Notes: generated by a model not told the origin, from the letters alone. DNA of 42,857 bases from Pseudomonadota bacterium (GCA_021851405.1 JAJZDW010000028.1:1-42857); one strand, 5' to 3'. Counted from the first letter of the stretch, positions 16,463 to 24,997 are shown. Program-made: numbers and translations.

Positions 16463-16482
16463 ATGTCAAGCTTGCTTGACAT
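16463..16482. promoter_or_regulatory. 20-bp palindromic operator of the passenger operon
   Basis: ATGTCAAGCTTGCTTGACAT has 9-bp perfect arms around a TT centre and sits 23 bp upstream of the first passenger ATG. It is the obvious binding site for the small HTH protein encoded by the second gene, giving autoregulation. That link is inferred from position and symmetry. Confidence 0.7.
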
Positions 16483-16505
16483 GTTCACCAGGAGGTTCCC
16501 ACACC

Positions 16506-16952
16506 ATGCCCAGCCGACGCCAGGTCGTGATCATCGGGTCCGTCGCAGTCGCCGTTGTCGGCGCGATCGTCATATGGTTCGGTGCAGCCGCGATCATCCT
16601 GGCCATCTACGGTCGCCATGTGCCGGCGGCGGCGCCCTGGCTGGCGCTGGCCAAGTTCGCAAGCCTGGCCTGGGCGGCAGCGGTCGGCTGGATATTCACC
16701 TGGCGCCGGCTCGATGAGAGGGAGCGAAAAGTGCGCGCGTTCTCCTGGTTCATCGGGTCGACCGCGGCGATCTTGCTGACCGCGCCGATCATGATGCTCT
16801 GGCTGCTGAACGGCGGCGCGTTTCTCGCCCATTTGCTCCATCGTCCCGGCACGCCGGGCATTTACTTCGCGCTGGGATGGGTCGGTCTTGTCTTCGCTCA
16901 GTTACTCTGCACGTTGATCGCGCGCGTCGCGTGGTGGGCGTCGAAACGCTAG
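16506..16952 (+). CDS. Four-helix membrane protein of unknown function (cassette passenger gene 1)
   Basis: The 148-aa protein is mostly membrane. Helices lie at about 8-36 ('VIIGSVAVAVVGAIVIW'), 45-66, 78-108 and 117-143, with short charged loops such as 'RRLDERERKVR' between helices 2 and 3. No catalytic motif or known family is recognised. An AGGAGG 10 nt before the ATG is a strong ribosome-binding site, and it excludes the out-of-frame ATG at 16481. It is followed 12 bp later by the HTH gene, so the two form an operon. Membrane-protein plus small-XRE pairs of this layout are common in bacteria and archaea, where the HTH usually represses the pair. What is unusual here is that both sit inside transposon ends. 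Confidence 0.8.
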   Translation: MPSRRQVVIIGSVAVAVVGAIVIWFGAAAIILAIYGRHVPAAAPWLALAKFASLAWAAAVGWIFTWRRLDERERKVRAFSWFIGSTAAILLTAPIMMLWLLNGGAFLAHLLHRPGTPGIYFALGWVGLVFAQLLCTLIARVAWWASKR

Positions 16953-16964
16953 CGGCCCCGGTCC

Positions 16965-17156
16965 ATGAAGAACCGCCTCAAAGCTCTCCGCGCCGAACGC
17001 GGCTGGAACCAGGCCGAGTTGGCCGAGCGACTCGAAGTCTCCCGCCAGAGCGTCAACGCGATCGAGACCGGCAAGTACGACCCCAGCCTACCGCTCGCCT
17101 TCAAGATCGCGCGCCTGTTCGGACAACCAATCGAGGCGATTTTTCAGGACCAATAG
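16965..17156 (+). CDS. Small XRE-type helix-turn-helix regulator (cassette passenger gene 2)
   Basis: At 63 aa this is little more than a single HTH_3 domain: 'KALRAERGWNQAELAERL' then 'VSRQSVNAIETGKYDPS'. It ends with the 'LAFKIARLFGQPIEAIF' tail typical of the short YgzD/YozG-like repressors. Proteins of this size bind DNA as dimers and are often paired with a membrane partner whose operon they repress. The likely target is the palindrome at 16463-16482. The start ATG lies 12 nt after the stop of gene 1, and the preceding CGGCCCCGG is not a good ribosome-binding site, so translation may be coupled. Confidence 0.9.
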   Translation: MKNRLKALRAERGWNQAELAERLEVSRQSVNAIETGKYDPSLPLAFKIARLFGQPIEAIFQDQ

Positions 17157-17279
17157 CATCCGCAGGTCTTTGAGTTCTGCCAGGAGCCTCTGGATTCTGG
17201 ACCGGTGCGAAGGTCCGGAAGTGGCGCTCAACCGATTGCGAAGCGAAATCCAACTTGAGTCCGCTTAGAGTCGAAAATC

Positions 17280-17302
17280 GAAATTCAAACTGAGACACTG
17301 CC
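17280..17302 (-). repeat. Right terminal inverted repeat of the cassette
   Basis: This is the complement of the left repeat with one mismatch. The region 17157-17279 between the HTH stop and this repeat is non-coding. Confidence 0.9.
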
Positions 17303-17310
17303 GCGCCGAC
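17303..17310. repeat. Right target-site duplication of the cassette
   Basis: GCGCCGAC is an exact copy of 16118-16125. Confidence 0.9.
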
Positions 17311-17605
17311 GGACGCCCCGGTCAGCGCGCCCGGGACGACGCCCGGCGGACGCAGCGCGCAAGCCGTTCCTGTCGGGAAATAGCACGGGCAATACCGTGC
17401 GAGCGCCGTACCGGCGTGCTCGGTGTCCGCTGGCGAATGGCAGGAGGTCAGGCGGGCGCGGACGGCATTGCTGCCGCGCTGCCCTCGAGCAGCCGCTCTG
17501 CAGACCGGACCACGGCGTCGCGCGATGGAAGGGCGCCCATCGAGCCGCCCCGTGCACAGCCGCGTCGAGGCCCGGCGTGCCCCCCGCGGGACGGGTTACC
17601 GTGTC
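17311..17605. other. Intergenic region without a recognisable gene
   Basis: I see no coding sequence with family similarity in either direction, and no clear terminator for the leftward PrnB-like gene. A short inverted repeat, GCACGG-GCAATA-CCGTGC (17387-17404), is the only structure noted. Confidence 0.4.
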
Positions 17606-18781
17606 TCATCCGTGCACCGCCACGCGCAGCCGCTCGAGATCGCCGTGGCGCGTGGCGATCTCGCTCCGGTCGGCCGCACAGCGCAGATCGCGCAGCACCT
17701 CAAGTGCCCGCAGCAGCACCGGCAGCGGCGGACCGCTGGCGGTGAGGTCCGCGAGCCCCTGCGGACCGAGCTGCGCGGCGGGCTCGGTAATAAATCGCCT
17801 GACCAGACCGTCGTGATGCTGCGTGGCATAACGGGCGAAGAGGTCGCACAGCTCGAGGTACGCACGCGCGTTGTCCTGGAACCAGTCGGCATGCCGGTGC
17901 CCGGGCAGCAGCTCGAGCAGCTCATCGAGCAGGCTCCGGTACGTCATGCACCCGCGCAGTCGCGCTTGGTCCTCCGGCGGCATGAACAGCATCTTGTCCA
18001 CCAGCAACTGCGCGTAATACGGATCGTTGGCGCGGCACACCCCGAGCAGCAGATCGAGCTCGTTGATGCCCGAGAAGTCACCGGCGTTGGCGCCGCGGTA
18101 CTCCTGCCGCCCGACCCGATAGGGCTTGTAGTAAGGCCGCACAGAGTAAAAGAATCGCTCGACGTCAAGGTGCGTCATCAGCCGCTCGTTGATCACCAGC
18201 ACGTCCTCGAGACAGCGGCGCGCCGCGGCGAACATCCCGTCGGCCACGGGACTGGAAACCCCGAGGTGCACGATGTTCGTCAGCGCATCGGCGGCGAGCT
18301 GCAGAGCGAGGATGCCGCGGGTGTTCTCGTCGATGAACAAAAATTCATCGCGTAACCGAGTGAAGCTCTTGCGTACCCCGGCGCGGGCGCGATTGCGGGT
18401 GGCCAAGTGACTGGTGGCAAAGCGCGGGGCCATGCCGAGCGATGCCCCGACGTGCAGCGCGAGCGCGGAAGCCTCGGGAAACGGGGAGCGCTCCTCGCGG
18501 GCAGGGTGGGTCAATTCGTGGCGACGCAGCGCGGCAAGGTACATCCCCACATTGCCGAGGACCGCAAAGGCACTCTCGAAACCCTCCCCGGTGTTGCCCT
18601 CCTGCAGCAGCGCCCGGACGAAGACGAGCCCTTCATCCCGCAGCGTCGCCTTGAGCGCCTCGCCCGTCCCGGCCACCCGACCGCGCTCGGCCTGCGCGAA
18701 ATAGCGCTCCTCGAGTTCGGTATTCAGGTCCACGAACGCCGTGCGGATCCAGTGCTCGAATGCCTCCGCCCTGATGCTCAT
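17606..18781 (-). CDS. PrnB-like protein (DUF1864, indoleamine/tryptophan dioxygenase fold)
   Basis: The protein is 391 aa and predicted cytoplasmic. The stretch 'VRPYYKPYRVGRQEYRGANAGD' followed by 'INELDLLLGVCRANDPYYAQLL' and 'DKMLFMPPEDQ' resembles the PrnB/DUF1864 family. Its namesake is a heme enzyme that rearranges 7-chlorotryptophan in pyrrolnitrin synthesis. Length and all-helical character fit. No prnA, prnC or prnD homologue is nearby, so the substrate here is open; the family includes many stand-alone members in non-producers. ATG 18781 is preferred to GTG 18787, but neither has a strong ribosome-binding site. The family call is from recalled sequence character, not a search. Confidence 0.6.
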   Translation of the reverse strand: MSIRAEAFEHWIRTAFVDLNTELEERYFAQAERGRVAGTGEALKATLRDEGLVFVRALLQEGNTGEGFESAFAVLGNVGMYLAALRRHELTHPAREERSPFPEASALALHVGASLGMAPRFATSHLATRNRARAGVRKSFTRLRDEFLFIDENTRGILALQLAADALTNIVHLGVSSPVADGMFAAARRCLEDVLVINERLMTHLDVERFFYSVRPYYKPYRVGRQEYRGANAGDFSGINELDLLLGVCRANDPYYAQLLVDKMLFMPPEDQARLRGCMTYRSLLDELLELLPGHRHADWFQDNARAYLELCDLFARYATQHHDGLVRRFITEPAAQLGPQGLADLTASGPPLPVLLRALEVLRDLRCAADRSEIATRHGDLERLRVAVHG

Positions 18782-19224
18782 CGGCACATGCCCCCGGGGT
18801 GCGCAGCTTTAGATCGGCCATTGTGCGGCCGGCGCGGCGGAACATTGTCCCGATTACCGCTCCCCCGGGCACGGCGCCCCGAACAGCGATCTGTTTCCCG
18901 GCGCCGCTGCAGTCCACTGACCGGCGCACCACGTGGTCTCCGGCTCACCGCGCCTCGACGCGAACCCTGCAAGGCCGCGCCACCCATCCGAGCGAGGCCC
19001 GTCCGGGCAGAGACGTTCGCTGCGGATGGAGAGTCTCGCGCGACCGAGATCGCGCCGGTGCCGTGAGACGCGGCTCACCGCAGGATGAGGTAGTCTTGCT
19101 CCGATCGTGCTCAGGCTCGTCGCGGCTCCGCGTGGCCGGCACGGCCCTCCCCTTCAGCGAGAGCGCGACCCCGGGGCAGCGCGGGCAATCGCGACGGCGC
19201 GCAGAGCGGTCGGCAGCGCCCCGG
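18782..19224. other. Intergenic region without a recognisable gene
   Basis: About 440 bp upstream of the PrnB-like gene. Open frames exist on both strands but none shows family similarity or a proper start. The promoter of the PrnB-like gene should lie here, but no convincing -35/-10 pair stands out. Confidence 0.35.
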
Positions 19225-19542
19225 TCAATGACCGACCACCACCTCGCTGATCTGGATGACCGGCGCCAGATCGGTGTAGTTGGCAATGTCCGCGAGGATC
19301 TCCTCGGCATGCGGACCGAAACCGGCCTCGAAGTCCTCCACCGAATCGCAAAAGATGTGGCACAGCGCCACATAAACCGCCGGGGCATCGGCGCCGCCGC
19401 CGGAGAGCCCTTTGTCGACCGTGTAGTAGCGGCAGCGCGATCCCATCAGTCGCTGCACCAGCGGCATGTGCCGCTCGCGGTAGTACTCATGATCGAAGCG
19501 GGCGCCAGGCTGATTCGGATACATCACGCTAACTTTGATCAC
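19225..19542 (-). CDS. EthD-domain protein
   Basis: At 105 aa this is a one-domain ferredoxin-like (dimeric alpha-beta barrel) protein of the EthD family. It begins 'VIKVSVMYPNQPGARFDHEYYRERH' (two blocks of the signature 'YP..pga.FD..YY...H.PL') and ends 'PVIQISEVVVG'. EthD proteins are small cytoplasmic homodimers linked to ether degradation or polyketide cyclase-like steps; most are uncharacterised. The GTG at 19542 is chosen because GAGGAG lies 6 nt upstream and similarity starts there. It is a lone gene between a PrnB-like gene and a broken protease gene, and a functional link to either is not shown. Confidence 0.85.
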   Translation of the reverse strand: MIKVSVMYPNQPGARFDHEYYRERHMPLVQRLMGSRCRYYTVDKGLSGGGADAPAVYVALCHIFCDSVEDFEAGFGPHAEEILADIANYTDLAPVIQISEVVVGH

Positions 19543-19695
19543 GGGCGTCTCCTCGGACAACAGCGGCCGGTTCGGGCGTGCCCGGCATACTGCGGCACGG
19601 ACCGACACACAACAACCGCCGCGTCGCTGCGCCGCCCTCGGAGCGCACGGCCGGGCGCGGGCTGTACCGGAACCAGAACACCGCTGGCGCCCGGC

Positions 19696-20561
19696 TCAGG
19701 GAATCGGGAAGAATTCGTGGGTGATGCGCACCGACGAGGGCGGCGTCGCCAGCAGGCACACCCGGGCTCGGGGGTCATCGAGGATCCGCGCGCGGGCGGT
19801 GCCGAGCACATTCATGCCGATCAGCAGCGCCGGCCGGTGCTGCAGGTGCCACACCTTGAAAATCGGGATATCGCTGTAGACGACGGCCAGATTGCGGATG
19901 GCGGCCGGCCCGAGATAGATCGGCGGCGGCGCGCAACGGCGCCGATCGCCACCTGCCGAGTCACGCCGTAGACCGCCGCGCGCGCAGGGATGACGAGCAA
20001 CCCGCCGGTGGTGCGCCGGGCGGAGATCTTCAGGAAACTGCCGAGGATGCGCCGGCACGAGCGCTCGATGAGCACGACGTGGCGATGGAAATCAACCACC
20101 AGGCGTACCGGACCGAAGCCGGCCATACCGAGAATCCCATCGAGGCCGATCATCACCGGTCTGATGCTCACCGGCATGCGCAAATCGCGCTTGACGATGG
20201 CCCCGACGCGCAGACGCCGGATCAACACCCAGGGCAGCCGCTCGACACCCGTCGTGCCCTGTACCCGCTCGCTGCCACTACGGTACAGCGCGAGCGCGCG
20301 TTCGCGCACCCGCCCTGGGGAGAGCATCGAGCTCTCCGCGCCGGTGTCGACGAGAAAATGAAACGGTCCCTTGCCATCGATGTGCACGGCCACGACGATC
20401 CGCTCGGCGGCTCCGGGCCGCACCGGCGCCGCGAACGGCCGCGGTGCGGACGGCGGGGCCTGCGCCATCCCCGCTGCGGCCGGTAGCGCAAGCACAACCC
20501 ATGAAGCCACGACGCGGAACACGCCGGACCGAGCGCTCACCACAGACCTCGCGGTCGACAC
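19696..20561 (-). pseudogene. Retropepsin-like aspartic protease, frameshifted
   Basis: An N-terminal export signal (about 12-35 from the GTG at 20561) is followed by a retropepsin-like domain: 'FHFLVDTGAESSMLS' with catalytic DTG, and 'GLDGILGMAGFGPVRLVVDF'. Near 19925, inside a GCGCGCCGCCGCC run, the reading moves to another frame and continues 'IYLGPAAIRNLAVVYSDIPIF' and 'ALLIGMNVLG' to a stop at 19696. A one-base indel explains this. The second half also appears to lack a second DTG block found in two-lobed relatives, so a deletion is possible too. A sequencing error in the GC run would make the first lesion artificial. The start could be a later GTG. Confidence 0.65.
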
Positions 20562-20851
20562 AGGAGCACCCTGGAGTCGGTGAGTATACGCCCGGGATCC
20601 GCCTGGCGATGTGCACCGCCGAAGGCGCCGCCGAGCCGCACCTGCGCGTCCGCCGTCCCGAACGATGCATCGGTTCACCGCGGGAAGGACTCTAATCGTC
20701 GCGGCCCGCCGCAACGGGGGCCGAAAAATTCTCGCTGCGGGCGACCAACCCCGTCCCGGCCGCTTCATTGCGGGCCCCTGAGCAGTCCGCTAAGCTGGCT
20801 CGATTCGCGTCGCTCGCGTTCCATACACCCATTCCCAAAAGGTGATCGCGC

Positions 20852-23800
20852 ATGCTTCACGTCGATGCCGACTCGCGGCTCGTCCGCGGCAAATCCCTGA
20901 TCGTCGCGGTCGCGACGCTGTTGTGTCTGCCGCTCGTGGCGCACGCCGCTGCGCTGCAGAATTTTCTCAACGGCAAGCTCACCTGGCGGAACATCGGACC
21001 TGACATCGGCGGTCGCGTCGTGGCGGTCGCGGGCGTTGCCGGCAAGCGCAACCTGTTCTACATGGGCGCCGTCGACGGCGGCGTCTGGAAGAGCACGGAC
21101 TACGGGGTCCGGTGGCACAACATCACCGACGGCAAGTGGACATCTGCGAGCGGCAGTGTCGGAGCGATCGCCGTGGCCGCCTCGAACCCCAAGGTGATCT
21201 ACGTCGGCACCGGCGAGGCGGACATCCGCAATGACATGGTCACCGGCGATGGCCTTTTCAAATCGATCGACGGCGGCAAGACGTGGAAGTACGCCGGTCT
21301 GGCCGGCACGCGCACCACCAGCGCGATCGTCGTCGATCCGCGCAATCCCGACATCCTCTACGTCGCCTCGATGGGCCACGTCTTCAAGCCGAACGCCGAG
21401 CGCGGCATCTTCAAATCGACCGATGGCGGCAAGACGTGGCACAAGGTGCTCTACGTCAACGCCAAGACCGGCGCGATCGACTTGGTGATGGATCCGCACG
21501 ACCCGAACGTGCTCTACGCGACGATGTGGCAGGCCCAGCGCACGCCCTGGACGCTGATCGACGGCGGCCCGGGCAGCGGACTGTACAAGAGCACCGACGG
21601 CGGCGCGCACTGGACGAACCTCTCGCACAACCCGGGCATGCCGCATGGACTGCTCGGACGTATGGGCGTGTCGATCGCCGCCAGCCATCCCAATGTCGTC
21701 TACGCCATCATCCAGGCGAAACACGGCGGAGTGTTCCGCTCGGCCAACGGCGGAGCGAGCTGGAAGCGCGTCAACCGCAGCTGGAGCCTGCGCCAGAGAG
21801 CCTTCTACTACATGACGATCTACGTCGATCCCAGCAATCCGAATACGATGTATGCGCCGAACGTCGACGGCGTCTGGGTCTCGCGCAACGGCGGCAAGGC
21901 GTTCTCGCTGCTGCACATGCGTCACGGCGACAACCACATCGTTTGGATCAACCCGCACCACCCCAAGATCCTGCTGGTCGGCAATGACGGCGGCGCCACG
22001 GTCTCGACCGATGGCGGCAAAACCTGGAGCACCGAGCACAACCAGCCGACGGGTCAGTTCTACCACGTCGCGCTCGATGACGCGTTCCCGTTCAACGTCT
22101 ACGGTGCGCAGCAGGACGAAGGCTCCTTCGAAGGACCCAGCGCTTCGATCGACGGGGCGATTCCGGTGTCTGCCTGGCACTCGGTCGCACTCGGCGAGAG
22201 CTCGTTCGTCGCCCCGAAGCCCGACAGCCGTTACGTCACCTACGGCAGCGATTACTACACCATCATGCAGAGCTACAACCGGCTGACCGGGGTGCGCCGC
22301 TCGGTGAGCCCCTCGCCGATCTACATGGACGGGGGAGACGCCGCGCGGATGCAATACCGCTTTGGCTGGACCCATCCGATCTTCTTCTCCCCCGACGATC
22401 CGCACGAGCTGTTCCTGGCCTCGCAGTACGTGATGGTCAGCCACGATCACGGCCGCACCTGGAAGGTGATCAGCCCGGACCTGACGCGCAACGACCCGGC
22501 CACCGAGGGACCGCCGGGCGGCCCGATCAACCTCGACCAGACCGGCGCCGAAGTATTTCCGGACATCTCAGCCCTCGCGGTATCGCGGCTGAACGCCCAG
22601 GTGATCTGGGCCGGCTCGCAGGACGGGCTGGTACACGTCACCGTCGATGGCGGCAAGCATTGGCAGCTCGTCACCCCACCGCAGCTCACCCATTGGGCCG
22701 AGATCACCTCGATCGAGCCTTCACACGTCGCCGCGGGCACCGCCTATCTCACCGCGTCGCGTTACATGTGGGATGACTATCGCCCGTATGTCTTCAAGAC
22801 GACAGATTACGGACGCCACTGGACGACCCTCACCCAGGGACTGCCGAGCGATCAGTACGTGTTCGTAGTGAAGCAGGATCCCGCGGACGCCCGGCTCCTG
22901 GTCCTCGGCACGGGCAACACGGTGTATGCGAGCCTCGATGGCGGTGCGCACTGGACGGCGCTCGGAGTCAACCTGCCGCACGTGCAGGTGCGTGATCTGG
23001 CCTTCGACCGCCGCGAAGGCGAGCTCGTCGCCGCGACCCACGGCCGCTCATTCTGGATTCTCGATGACGTGCCGCTGCTCGAGCAAATGACACACTCGGC
23101 GCAGCCCCCGGGCGGCGCCGCGTACCTGTATGCGCCCGAGACCGCGTGGCTGACGCATGCCTACGGAGAGAACGTTGGCGCGGAACACCGCGAGTCGGTG
23201 GGCAAGAACCCGCCGTTCGGTGCGACCGTGTTCTTCCACCTCCCAGCCGGCTACCACGGCCAGACCCCGGTGAGCCTGAGGTTTCTCGATGCCCACGGGC
23301 AGCCGATCGCGCACTACACGCTGCATCTGAAGCCCGCGCACGTACGCAAGCTGCCCGCCACGGTACGCGATAACCTGCAGCCCTCGCAGGCGAAGCATCG
23401 GGCGCTGGAGAAGATGACCGCCGTGACGGCGGGCTTGAACCGCTTCCAGTGGAATCTGCGCTATGCGAACGCCACGGATGTGATCGGCTGGGAGCCCCCG
23501 GAGGTCACGGATGGCCTCTCGGCGAGTGCGCGCGGACCATTGGTCAATCCCGGCCGCTACACCGTGGTACTGCGCTACGGGAAGCATGCGTACCGGCAGT
23601 CGTTCGAGGTGAATCTCGATCCGCGCCTGCACACCACGCCGGCAATCCTCAAACAGCACCTGGCACTGCAGCTTGCGCTGCACCGCAGCGTGGGTGTACT
23701 CGATCAGGACATCAATGCGGCGATCCTGCTGCGCCGGCGGCTCGCCAAGGCCGTATCCGAGCACAAGCTCAGTGCCGCGATTGCGGCCCCGGCGATGCGG

Positions 23801-24037
23801 GAACTGCATGATGCGGTGCACGCCGTGGTACAGCGTCACGTGCGCTCGAGTGAAGGAGACGTGATGCACAACATGCGTCTGCGCAGCTTCCTCGCCTACC
23901 TGCAATCGAGCATTGGCCTCGACTACCGGGCGCCGGATCCGGCGCAGATCGCGGCATTCAACGCCCTGGAACAGCAGGCCCGCCAGGGCGAGCAGCGGCT
24001 GCAAGCCGCGAGCGCCGCGGGTCGACGCCTGCTCTGA
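20852..24037 (+). CDS. Secreted Asp-box/VPS10-like beta-propeller protein
   Basis: This 1,061-aa exported protein has a signal peptide (about 15-33, ending 'VAHA'). At least nine Asp-box repeats follow, with the pattern S/T-x-D-x-G-x-x-W: 'KSTDYGVRW', 'KSIDGGKTW', 'KSTDGGKTW', 'KSTDGGAHW', 'VSTDGGKTW', 'VSHDHGRTW', 'TVDGGKHW', 'KTTDYGRHW' and 'ASLDGGAHW'. These mark the blade turns of sortilin/sialidase-type propellers. The 'WRNIGPDIGGRV' opening is shared by the bacterial group usually annotated as glycosyl hydrolase or VPS10-domain protein. The last 300 residues are a beta-sandwich-like module and a helical tail. An AAGGTG precedes the ATG. The substrate is unknown, and glycosidase activity should not be assumed from Asp boxes alone. 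Confidence 0.88.
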   Translation: MLHVDADSRLVRGKSLIVAVATLLCLPLVAHAAALQNFLNGKLTWRNIGPDIGGRVVAVAGVAGKRNLFYMGAVDGGVWKSTDYGVRWHNITDGKWTSASGSVGAIAVAASNPKVIYVGTGEADIRNDMVTGDGLFKSIDGGKTWKYAGLAGTRTTSAIVVDPRNPDILYVASMGHVFKPNAERGIFKSTDGGKTWHKVLYVNAKTGAIDLVMDPHDPNVLYATMWQAQRTPWTLIDGGPGSGLYKSTDGGAHWTNLSHNPGMPHGLLGRMGVSIAASHPNVVYAIIQAKHGGVFRSANGGASWKRVNRSWSLRQRAFYYMTIYVDPSNPNTMYAPNVDGVWVSRNGGKAFSLLHMRHGDNHIVWINPHHPKILLVGNDGGATVSTDGGKTWSTEHNQPTGQFYHVALDDAFPFNVYGAQQDEGSFEGPSASIDGAIPVSAWHSVALGESSFVAPKPDSRYVTYGSDYYTIMQSYNRLTGVRRSVSPSPIYMDGGDAARMQYRFGWTHPIFFSPDDPHELFLASQYVMVSHDHGRTWKVISPDLTRNDPATEGPPGGPINLDQTGAEVFPDISALAVSRLNAQVIWAGSQDGLVHVTVDGGKHWQLVTPPQLTHWAEITSIEPSHVAAGTAYLTASRYMWDDYRPYVFKTTDYGRHWTTLTQGLPSDQYVFVVKQDPADARLLVLGTGNTVYASLDGGAHWTALGVNLPHVQVRDLAFDRREGELVAATHGRSFWILDDVPLLEQMTHSAQPPGGAAYLYAPETAWLTHAYGENVGAEHRESVGKNPPFGATVFFHLPAGYHGQTPVSLRFLDAHGQPIAHYTLHLKPAHVRKLPATVRDNLQPSQAKHRALEKMTAVTAGLNRFQWNLRYANATDVIGWEPPEVTDGLSASARGPLVNPGRYTVVLRYGKHAYRQSFEVNLDPRLHTTPAILKQHLALQLALHRSVGVLDQDINAAILLRRRLAKAVSEHKLSAAIAAPAMRELHDAVHAVVQRHVRSSEGDVMHNMRLRSFLAYLQSSIGLDYRAPDPAQIAAFNALEQQARQGEQRLQAASAAGRRLL

Positions 24038-24059
24038 GGCGCCCCTACCCGGGAAGAGC

Positions 24060-24093
24060 CGGTCCGTCGCGCTCCATAGGGCGCGACGGACCG
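24060..24093. terminator. Bidirectional hairpin terminator
   Basis: CGGTCCGTCGCGC (24060-24072) pairs perfectly with GCGCGACGGACCG (24081-24093) around an 8-nt loop. It sits between two convergent genes, 22 bp after the Asp-box gene and 62 bp after the CPBP gene. There is no T-run on either strand, so it may rely on Rho or act as an mRNA-end stabiliser. Confidence 0.55.
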
Positions 24094-24154
24094 CTCGGCG
24101 GCGCGGCACGCAGCGGCGCACCGCCATGCGTTCACGGGCGCTCGACGCGCACGC

Positions 24155-24997
24155 TCAACGATTGCGCAGCACCCGCCACGTCACGGTAAGTCCGTACACC
24201 AGGATCAAGGCCACGAGAAGCATCAGGCCGAGCCCGACGGCCTCGCGCAGCGGCGTTCCGCTCGCCGTCGAGAGGTAGGTCCAGGACGCCGAGACGATCA
24301 AGCCGTCATAAGCCAAGTGCGTCAAGATGCTCCAGCGCAGGCCGAAGGCGATGCGGATGTAGGCGAGCCCGACGCCGACGAGAAACTGCGGCAGTACCAG
24401 CACGAGCGCCCACCAGGTGAGCGAGCGCGAGTACACCTCGGCGTGCTCCACGCCGAACAGCACACAGGACACCCAGAACACCCAGATGCCGTGGCGGCGG
24501 AAGAATCCGATCACCCTCTCTCGCGCATAGACGTACAGACCGAGGCTCACCAGACTCGCAGGCACGAGCGCCCAGAACGGCGCGAAATAGTGGCGAATGG
24601 TATTGATCGCGCGCGGGTGCTCGAGATTGATGCGGATGCCGAGGTAGGTGTAGCAGAGAAAGAACGCCAGGCCGATGAACACCGCGGGCGGTGCCGTGGA
24701 GAGAAACGCGCGGTAGGCGAGTTCCTCGAGCAGCGGGGCGACCAGCACGATGCTGGCGGCGGCGAGGGACGGATGCGTGACCAGATAGGCCTGGAACGTG
24801 TCGGGCGCGATGCGCCAGCCGAACCAGTGCACCAGCAGGTCGTCCAGCCGGCCGCCGAGGAAGCCGAGCACCAGCAGCAGGCTCAGCCAGCCGAACCAGG
24901 TCCACGCCGTGAGCCGCCGCCGCGGCCGCTCGCGCAGGACCGGGTGCGCCAGAAACGGCAGCAGCCGTCCGTAGGCGCCCGGCGGCGCCTCGTTCAT
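24155..24997 (-). CDS. CPBP-family intramembrane metalloprotease
   Basis: This 280-aa multi-pass membrane protein (about seven helices) has the three CAAX-protease motifs. They are 'EELAYRAFL' (the EExxxR pair), 'FGVEHAE' (FxxxH) and 'HLAYDGL' (HxxxD). These glutamate and histidine residues form the metal-dependent active site of Rce1-like proteases. The bacterial substrate is unknown; family members are linked to bacteriocin self-immunity or protein maturation. The start is uncertain: ATG at 24997 has GAGG too close to it, and GTG at 25030 would add 11 residues without a ribosome-binding site. It is convergent with the Asp-box gene. Confidence 0.85.
   Translation of the reverse strand: MNEAPPGAYGRLLPFLAHPVLRERPRRRLTAWTWFGWLSLLLVLGFLGGRLDDLLVHWFGWRIAPDTFQAYLVTHPSLAAASIVLVAPLLEELAYRAFLSTAPPAVFIGLAFFLCYTYLGIRINLEHPRAINTIRHYFAPFWALVPASLVSLGLYVYARERVIGFFRRHGIWVFWVSCVLFGVEHAEVYSRSLTWWALVLVLPQFLVGVGLAYIRIAFGLRWSILTHLAYDGLIVSASWTYLSTASGTPLREAVGLGLMLLVALILVYGLTVTWRVLRNR

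Larger units (their letters stand above)
16126..17302. mobile_element. 1,177-bp transposase-less mobile insertion cassette carrying two genes
   Basis: The element is bounded by 23-bp inverted repeats starting GGTAGTGTCTCAG (left) and GGCAGTGTCTCAG (right, complement), with one mismatch. It is flanked by perfect 8-bp duplications GCGCCGAC. No transposase is encoded; the interior holds a four-helix membrane protein gene and a 63-aa HTH gene with their own palindromic control site. GG-starting ends plus an 8-bp duplication match the IS1595 superfamily, some members of which carry passenger genes. A transposase-free unit of this kind fits the 'mobile insertion cassette' concept, moved in trans by a related element. 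Family assignment is inference; the boundaries are direct observation. Confidence 0.88.

Noticed and set aside
16410-16505. Upstream extension of the cassette membrane protein
   Set aside because: The extra 32 residues are not membrane-like and the strong AGGAGG lies just before the ATG at 16506. The extension would also run through the palindromic operator.
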